Part shown: one piece after another, positions 56,865 to 64,000 of the stretch
Layout of the letters: each line of letters begins with the position of its first letter
Position numbering within the stretch: the first letter of the stretch is position 1
Origin: Bryum argenteum
Lineage: Eukaryota > Streptophyta > Bryopsida > Bryales > Bryaceae
Assembly: GCA_037043015.1 (NCBI GenBank)
Contig: CM073323.1
Coordinates: forward strand, 1,674,001 to 1,738,000
Direction: 5' to 3'
Length of the DNA stretch: 64,000 bases
Program-made: the position numbers and the translations under genes
The notes under the pieces: generated by a model
The model's database searches: none
The model's input: the letters and a program-made list of their open reading frames with translations, nothing else
Told to the model about the DNA's origin: nothing

Positions 56865-58560
56865 ACTATTACTCTTAACTACTTCATCTAGGTTGCCCAA
56901 AAGTGCAAAAACCCGTTTCGGGCTTCAAGGAAAGTTAGGGGTTAAAGCTCATTCATAATAAAAATTTGTACTTCAACTATTCTATAAACATTAAAGAAGG
57001 TGAACATTGCCTCAACCACGTCAGTAGCCCTATTAGAGCGTGAGAAATGAGAGCTCAAAATTGAGGACTCAATAGAGGTGGGCATGCCTTTTTGTAGTAC
57101 TATTCGAAACCAATTTTAATTGTTGTGTTCACTAAGGTACAAACACCCATACCAGTTAGCACCCCCATGACCGGTAAGTAGGTATTCTCACTGCCGCGCA
57201 TGGCTGAACCAAAAAGAGATAATTTTATCCGTCAAGAGTGCGGTGCATGATCTCATAGTGGAGGGGAGGTAGCCGAAACTGGTGCACTCAAATACGGAAA
57301 TTGCTAATTACCAAATACGGAAATATGGCTATGGCTAGAATTGGGGGCTTCTAAGTTAGCTTTGTGGTCCAGACTTGTCCGTTTAAGGTTCTCTCCATGC
57401 TCCATTTGCATGATGTCTGTTATGGTTTCTCAGCAATGGATTTTCCTTCACTGCTTTTATTCCTATCCAAAATGGGTGAAGCTATATGGCGGTTGTGTGT
57501 CTGGGCTACTTTTTGACTCAAAAATTTGTAGTAATTTCAGATTTCCTTGAAAAAAAAATTAAAAATTTCCATTCTTCATGAACCTTATTTCCCTACAAAG
57601 GAAAAATAACTGCTCCTTCATAATCACAGCCACTCCATGCTCAAATGCTTAAGTTCTCCGTTATAGGTGCCTGTACCTTAGTAGGGTGCAAATCTTGTCC
57701 AAAGGCACCCCTATTCTTTTGTTTTTCCGTGATCCCATGGGACCTCAATGTTCTTTGACTTGGCCTTTCTTTTTATTTTTCTGACGATTTTTTTTCAAAA
57801 TAACAAAAAATCTTGATCTTTATCCCTATACCATGTTCTATGATGTCAATTTTCAAAAAAAATGACCCAAGGGAGGAAAAACCAAAAAAACAATTATATG
57901 ATATTTCTCACTCATGATCAGCAACCAAAACATTCTTTTCTCAATGGTGCCATTTTTTGAATTTTACCCGATGTGATCGATCTTTTTTGCATTGGTCACA
58001 TCACCAAGTTACCTTGATAACCGCCATTTCCGATTCTCAAAATTGTTTTACCTTCAGTGCAGAAATAAGGCCAGAAGACTTCACGTTGCATTTCTCTCCA
58101 ATTTGTGGAAAACAAGGATGTCAATTAAGGGTTAAACTCTGATTAGACGTACAATTCGACTACATTGTGGTCGATTTGCTTCAAAAAGTAATGAGCATTG
58201 TTTTTGGAAAAACTAAAACTTTGACTGAATTTAACTCAAGGTTCGTGTAGTGAAAATTGTGAATTTGGTTAGTTTACTACTTAGACAATTATACGCAAGA
58301 TCCTACGGTTGGATTACCCAACAATCAAATTCAAAAAATAAATAAAATAAATAAAAAATTTAAAAAAAATTTAAAAATAAAAAAAGAAAGAAAGAAAAGA
58401 TTGTGCACAAAATTATGGTTGTCATGGAGGTCAGTGTAGAGCTTTTCCCTTGGGGGTTGATTGCTACTGACTTTAACAATTGGGTGGTTTGAAGGTCTCA
58501 ACCTACCACTGCATATGTGGTATGAGTAGACAAGAGTGCATATGTGGTATGAGTAGACAA
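56865..58560. other. AT-rich intergenic DNA
   Basis: No gene supported. A 27-bp direct repeat GCATATGTGGTATGAGTAGA sits near 58511-58560. Confidence 0.45.
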
Positions 58561-58569
58561 GATGCGTAT

Positions 58570-59450
58570 ACGTCAATTGCGAACTATGAAACTAAATATG
58601 ACACGTCACCATAGTGTTACAACAATAATGGCTCAAATTATAACACTAATTATGAAAGCATGCAAACTTTCTTGCAAGTGGAGATTTGGAAGTGGTGCAA
58701 TTGGTGACTTGGAAACAAGACAAAGGACATTATTTGCAACGGCGGCTTGAAGTGAACACTAATCTTAAGAGAGTTGAGAAAATAATGTTATTGACCAAAA
58801 GTTACAGGTTACAATAATCTCCACATAACACTAATTAACAACTCTTGTGTAGTAGAAATTGGTGTCCAAAATTTCTCCGTAATTACATGCCAGGAATAAC
58901 ATAGAACCGCAGTTCCTTTCTACAACTTTGTATGCTCAAATTAATAAACACAACTACCAATATTATGTAAATTTTTATTAGTGTAGTGAACCAACCTACA
59001 CTAGTATTGAATTAGTTAAACTTTGATGAAAATTGACAATTATGATAATGATTGAAGGACACAAAGGTCATAGGAAAAAATTAGTTCTATGTAATTCCAG
59101 ACATGTAATTACGACTAATTTTGGACACCATTTTCTACTACACAAGACTTGTTAATTAGTGTTGCGTGGAGATGAGTGTAACTAGTAACTTTTGGTAAAG
59201 GAAAATATTTTTCAACTCTCTTGAGATTAGTGTTCACTTTGGGCAATCAATGTTTTTTGTCTTTACTTCAAGTCACCAATTGCACCGAGGACTTCTAATA
59301 TATTTTTTTATCTGCAAGGGAGTTTGTATGCTCTCACATTCAGTGTAATTATTTGAAAAGTATTGTGATGTAACATTATGGTGATGTGTGTCATTTAGTG
59401 TTACTGTTCGAACGTTGTTCCTAACACTAATTAACAACTCTTGTGTAGTG
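58570..59450. repeat. Long inverted repeat built from two CACTA-type MITEs
   Basis: The left arm (58570-58853, minus orientation) and the right arm (59136-59450, plus) are diverged copies of the 47842-48159 element, facing away from a central ~280-bp segment. Symmetry extends about 38 bp further inward: GAAATTGGTGTCCAAAATT on the left, AATTTTGGACACCATTTTC on the right. Total arms are about 320 bp. The right arm has both termini; the left arm lacks its outer ~25 bp. A transcript could form a long double-stranded RNA. Confidence 0.75.
59136..59450. mobile_element. CACTA-type MITE, complete copy
   Basis: Ends CTACACAAGACTTGTTAATT and its near-inverse AATTAACAACTCTTGTGTAG, 315 bp, homologous to 47842-48159. 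It forms the right arm of the long inverted repeat. Confidence 0.75.
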
Positions 59451-59454
59451 AGTC

Positions 59455-60110
59455 CAAAGCTTGGGTCTATTGTGCCACTCCGGATATACTCATATAGATT
59501 GATATAGTAACCTCCACATATAGGAACCTCACATGGAAGAGGATAAATGTGGGCCTGTCTTCTTGCTCCTACATGGAGGAGAAATGTTGTTTGCAAGAAC
59601 CTCCCTTTGGCAAGCCATGCATGAGGGTTTCACAGGCAGCCCTCTCGTTATGGTGAGCTCGTCAAATAGCGATGCACCCCCTTCGTCCCATTATTATTGT
59701 CCAGTGGGTTCTCCCAAATCTACCTCTAGTTTTTTTAAATTTGTGATGTGTTTTAGACATCTACCTTAGGATATAGTACTAAGCTTGTATGAGTGTATCT
59801 GTACATTTTCACTAAATTTAAGGAATAGGATTCCTTGGAATTTCGAGATCATAGGTTCAAAATAAGATTATTCTTGTTTTCTTTTTTTTCTTTTTTTTCT
59901 CTTTATAGTATGGAGTAAGCACGGAGATATTCTAAAGTACTATTCTAGATGGTATATTATAACTTCAAAGACCAAAAAAATTATTCCATAAGTTTATATA
60001 GGGCCTAAACAATTTTGACACACACTTAACACTCTTCAACAGGTGAACTCTTTTACTGTAGTTCTATTTGAGGGGTGAGTAGTTTTGTTTTGTTTCCTCT
60101 TTGTCCTGTG
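59455..60110. other. AT-rich intergenic DNA
   Basis: No gene supported. Confidence 0.45.
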
Positions 60111-60111
60111 G

Positions 60112-60198
60112 TCATTGAGGTAAAGACATTACGAACAGACGCTATATTCACGCCAATCTCTTCTTGGAGATTGGAGTTCTTATCTATCTATCTATTTA
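60112..60198 (+). mobile_element. SINE 3'-end fragment
   Basis: GAACAGACGCTATATTCACG, CC, then TTGGAGATTGGAGTTCTTAT and CTATCTATCTA: the 3' end of the SINE family in + orientation, including the TCTA tail. 5'-truncated. Confidence 0.6.
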
Positions 60199-60199
60199 G

Positions 60200-62505
60200 T
60201 TCTATTGAAACGAAACTATATGTCCAATGTCCAAGACATTGATAAACTTTAGTGCACGAGGAAAGTACCCACAAAACAAAACGCATAAACAAGTATTTTT
60301 CGTACAAGAAGGTCACTACTAACACGTTGCGAAATACTTTTGGCCTTACTAGCATTAAAAAAATATGGTACACATGGAATGCATTAAAATCACCTCATGT
60401 ACTCGGAGTCACTATGACTGTTGGCAGATCCTAATTGGAAGTGAATCTTGAACTTTAGGGAGGCCCCCCGGAGAGGCGACACACATGCACCACAATCGCT
60501 ACAGGTAGACTTATTCAACAATTATATATGCCAAAGTAGGATCTGCCATCATGTGGACATGGGCACCCATTCTTGTAAAGCAATAAAATTTTACATCATG
60601 AACTCCATGACACAAAAGCTGGACCAGTCCTGGACTTGAAAAGCTGGATGTCGACCACCCTCACACATGTCTTGTTGTATTTTGTGCAGCTCTCATGTCC
60701 TGACGAGTCAATGAAAAGTCACCCCTGAAAACTGAAAGGGTTGATTTGCAGTACGTGAATCGGTCAGAAGCAATTGATGATCTATGAGAAAAGAAATCAT
60801 GCGACGATTCTAAAGTGCTACGAGGCTCGGGTGCTTTAATTCATCTTCCTCGATCGCAAGGGATGTTCGATCTCATGGATATGTAGAACGATTTTTTCTT
60901 GTCTGTGATGAAGACAAAATATGCTAGTACGAGCATATCCATGTACGAGATTGAAAGTATGCTTTGCTCCGAAAGGGCATGATACAAAGATTGAAGCCCA
61001 TGTCATGAAACGTCTGAGTGTACAAGAGCTCCCTCTCATCTCTGCTTATGTAAGTAACATGCTGTGATTCGATCCTTGATACTCCTGCGCCACTTTTCTT
61101 CTCGTGCATCTCATTGTTAAAAAGTCTCGTTTCTTGTAACTTGCTGCGTCTACTTTGCAAAAAAAAATCATTCAAAATGGGTACTATCATTTAGAACAAT
61201 TCATTGTATATTGCACTGTTGTACAATGTTTATTTTCCAAAGCCATGTGGAAAACGCAAGCAGAAGTAGTTACATGATCAGAATCGAATCTCCGACAAAG
61301 TATGGTAATTAATGTAGTTGACTTCTCGAGCTTGGCAAACGAAGAATGTTCTTAAAGCTGTGAACAGCCTGGTCGCGTCCTCATGAATCTTGAATCTTGA
61401 ATCTTGAATCTGGGAGAATCTTCCGCATCGATAAATGCGAATGTCTCGTTCCTGCGAGCGAAACGAGGGACTTTCCAGACTACCGAAGTGGTGGTTGGAA
61501 TTCGAATTCCTGCACTGCTCGCGGATGCATGAATGCATGGCAGCTATCAACTAAGTCACGGCCTTGAGCAAATTTACTTACAAGCGCAACATCCCAAAGA
61601 ACTGGAAGCACAATATTCCGCAACACGGTCTTATTTACTCGCATGTACACATCATTATGAGCAGAAGCACCTCTCATTCCGGTGGCACGACATGTTCAAA
61701 GCCTGCTTCCAGACTCCCAGAATGCTGAATCGATCCGAGCCACAAGCCTCGAAGTAAAATGAGAGTTTCGCGCTCAACCATAGCCCTCACAATGCATTCA
61801 TTGGCAACATACCGAAGCTTATAGTTCAACTAAAAAACGGTCCAATCAAATGTGCACACCATAATTGTTGATATCGGGAAGTGTGATTAAAGTCCCCCAC
61901 TCAGGAAATAGCTTACCACAGTTGCTTGTGGCTCTTACAAGCTTTCGGCAGTCACTTCGATGGTGGTATCGAATTTCGAGGTGATAATAATGTACTCACA
62001 GAGCGAATACTTTAAACGTGGATCTAGCTATCACGAGATTCTGATCTATCCTTAGAAGATCCAGTCAGATTCAGCATTTTTGGACACAAAGTCCCTCCTC
62101 CTCCTCTTCCAGCAAAATCATTCACCCTCATGCATGTGAGGAATGGTATCTGCATCTTCACTGCTCGCTTCTCAAAGTCCACCCAAGAAGGTAATCCGAG
62201 TTACATCTGTTCTTACTCGAAAAGTAAGAGTTTTGTGTCGGACATGTTTGTTCTTCTTGAGAATGATACAGTGTGTGATGGTATCAAATTAGTAGTTTTG
62301 TTTAGCGCGTAACCTCCTGTCAATTGAACCTACAACCCTAGAAACTCGGAATTGTTGATTCCGTTCCCAATTTTTTTATTTTTCTTAAGGCTAGTCATTC
62401 CTAGATTTAAGAGACAAGCGTTGAAACCAAATCTTAGTGTTTTTGAGAGACACACTAGCAATGTGTAGTGCACTCGATCCTTGCGTGTGTGAGGGCAGAT
62501 TGAGG
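60200..62505. other. Intergenic DNA, possible decayed coding scraps
   Basis: A stretch near 60960-61050 reads IEAHVMKRLSVQELPLISAY up to a GTAAGT donor, which might be a malectin-like scrap but is too short to claim. (GAATCTT)n occurs three times at 61384-61411. No gene supported. Confidence 0.35.
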
Positions 62506-62509
62506 GTCC

Positions 62510-62640
62510 TTTTACATTATGGACCAAGAGCCATGATCAAGAAAATTAAAATTGTTTTCATGGTCATGGCTCTTGGCCAAGAGCTATGACCATGATTAAT
62601 CAGAAATAATCAGCTTGGTCACTCTTGTAGTGTAAAGTGG
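62510..62640. repeat. Small foldback with a near-perfect 36-bp palindrome
   Basis: CATGGTCATGGCTCTTGG / CCAAGAGCTATGACCATG at 62559-62594 is a palindrome with one mismatched pair and no loop. Weak outer inverted words (TTTACATTA / TAGTGTAAA) and inner GGACCAAGAG/CTTGGTC words suggest a MITE of about 130 bp. Confidence 0.6.
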
Positions 62641-62775
62641 ATTTGGACCGTGACAAGTTTAAGTTCAATTTTCTAATGTTCATCATTATCTCTTTTACGG
62701 TTCTACCCTTTCCTTTTTCCTCCTTTCTCCTTGAATAATTGAACACTAGCCAATCTATATTATTTGAGCCTCATG

Positions 62776-62835
62776 GTCTACTTGATTGTAGTTGAGTCGA
62801 GGCATTTTCTTCGACTCAACTACAATCAAGGAGAC
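62776..62835. repeat. Perfect hairpin, 20-bp stem and 10-nt loop
   Basis: CTTGATTGTAGTTGAGTCGA (62781-62800) is exactly inverted at 62811-62830 around the loop GGCATTTTCT. The pairing resumes outward after one mismatch (GTCT/AGAC). Confidence 0.85.
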
Positions 62836-62839
62836 TATA

Positions 62840-64000
62840 AAAACATTATCCACTATCAATGCAGAATTTAGCATACTTTGGGGACCTCAAAGCTAGCACT
62901 CGTCATTCTCCTTTTTTCAAGTAAAGCCAAATGAAACCAAGAGCACTTTACTCTCCAATCAAGGAATTTTAGAAGGCCATGGTAAATCTTCATGGTCCTT
63001 AGTATAAAGCGACCTTGAGTGGGTATGTGAGACTCATCGTGGCTATTGCTTCCGGAACATGTGCACAAGACAACTCCACACTGGGAAGCTCCATTTGCGT
63101 GAACAGGTGGTGGTGCCCTGAGAAATTCATTTGCCACATTGAACTACTTCTGGACTCTCGATAGTTCAGAAAGTTCTTCAGGTGAAATGTGGATATCGTC
63201 ACAAAATTGCACTGAGATCTCTCCACATTATTCAACTGCTTAAATCCCCAACCTACAAATTGAGTACGAATCAAGCCAAGTTCATACATGTTGCACGAAC
63301 AGGAGAGAGAAAAGAAAAAGAAATCACCCAGACAGTGTAAGTTCAATTTCCCAAGCTTGAACCTGTCTCTCTTTTGTTAGATGAGACATGATTCATGTAC
63401 TAGCCTTTGGCAATATTTTCTTTAGAGAACAGTAAAAGCTGCACATTTAACACATTCTGTTTCAGATTCAAGTGACACATTTTGTTTCATATGCCTCATT
63501 CTGTTCAAAGATTCATGTGGAATGTCGTGTTGCTTTGCTTTGAAAGTGTCCACATCGAAAAAGGTACATTGTTTGTGCATTTCAAGAATGGACGTACCGA
63601 GTATCTTCCCAGGCCATGTGATTTTAGAACAGAAAACTGTTTGATGGAAGGTCCACCTCATTTGAGTCCAGGTACAATTTTCTCTCTCTTTCTGTCACCC
63701 CACGAAAATTGTAGGTATTGTAATTGATTGACGTTTTCTAAACCTACTGCACTAACTTTAGTGTGCAATTATTTCCTCGTACAAGGAGTATCTCAATCAA
63801 TATACATACGAATATTGGAAACTCCAAATTCTTTACAGCAAATTTTGCATAACATTTTCAGAATTTATCAAACTTTCTAGACTGTTACAACTTAGTAGTA
63901 TCCGTAGTAGCTATTTTGCAAGTTTTCAGCTAATATCCGTAGTGGTACTTGTATGTGATAGGCCATAGGCCAATTCGAACACTCGGTTGATGAATTTCTA
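62840..64000. other. Intergenic DNA to the window end
   Basis: A minus-strand stretch near 62870-63260 has locally gene-like readings interrupted by stops, preceded by a TTTGTAG acceptor-like site. No family recognised. Nothing else supported. Confidence 0.35.

Noticed and set aside
61480-61757. Open frames on both strands near 61.5 kb as a gene
   Set aside because: No recognisable domain, no consistent splice model.
62868-63346. Minus-strand gene-like readings near 63 kb
   Set aside because: Interrupted by stops, no family recognised; left as unassigned.

Overview
This window is nuclear DNA of a land plant. It has split genes with short GT-AG introns, AT-rich intergenic DNA full of LTR elements, SINEs, MITEs and minisatellites, and plant-only families (EGY2 plastid protease, TPD1-like peptide, class III peroxidase, mid-SUN protein, malectin-like LRR receptor kinase). 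An OsmC-like gene, absent from Arabidopsis as far as I recall, and the style of the receptor-kinase remnant suggest a non-seed plant (bryophyte, lycophyte or fern). This is inference and the species is not identified.

Layout. 1-5.5 kb: AT-rich repeats, then a minisatellite split by a young internally deleted Ty1-copia element (2211-5229). 5.6-8.4 kb: a 70-bp tandem array, a tRNA-like/SINE-like segment, and a minus-strand OsmC-like gene assembled here from splice sites (6684-8360). 8.9-14 kb: MITEs, inverted repeats and SINE copies. 14.8-18.3 kb: mid-SUN gene, with an apparent one-base frameshift before the last membrane segment. 20.5-21.0 kb: intronless TPD1-like gene. 23-27 kb: a SINE and a second deleted copia-type element (24628-27027). 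29.5-38.4 kb: a segmental duplication, a 9-bp minisatellite, foldbacks, a decayed malectin-like LRR receptor-kinase pseudogene (about 32.3-34.15 kb) and a very small hAT-type MITE. 38.7-48.2 kb: four-base-TSD MITEs, a four-exon class III peroxidase gene (43104-44887), a 30-bp minisatellite, a CACTA transposase-associated fragment and a CACTA-type MITE. 48.9-52.2 kb: ten-exon EGY2 gene. 54.9-56.2 kb: two-exon inositol-tetrakisphosphate 1-kinase gene. 56.6-64 kb: foldback elements and hairpins with no gene I can support.

The five clear genes (SUN, TPD1-like, peroxidase, EGY2, ITPK) are independent single-copy-looking plant genes spread among repeats; nothing suggests a pathway cluster. The most unusual material is in the mobile DNA. 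There is a copia element whose primer-binding site matches the anticodon arm, not the 3' end, of plant initiator tRNA-Met. There is a SINE family with clean 9-14 bp target duplications and a 5'-truncated copy. There is also a MITE family of four copies, each flanked by a perfect 4-bp duplication.
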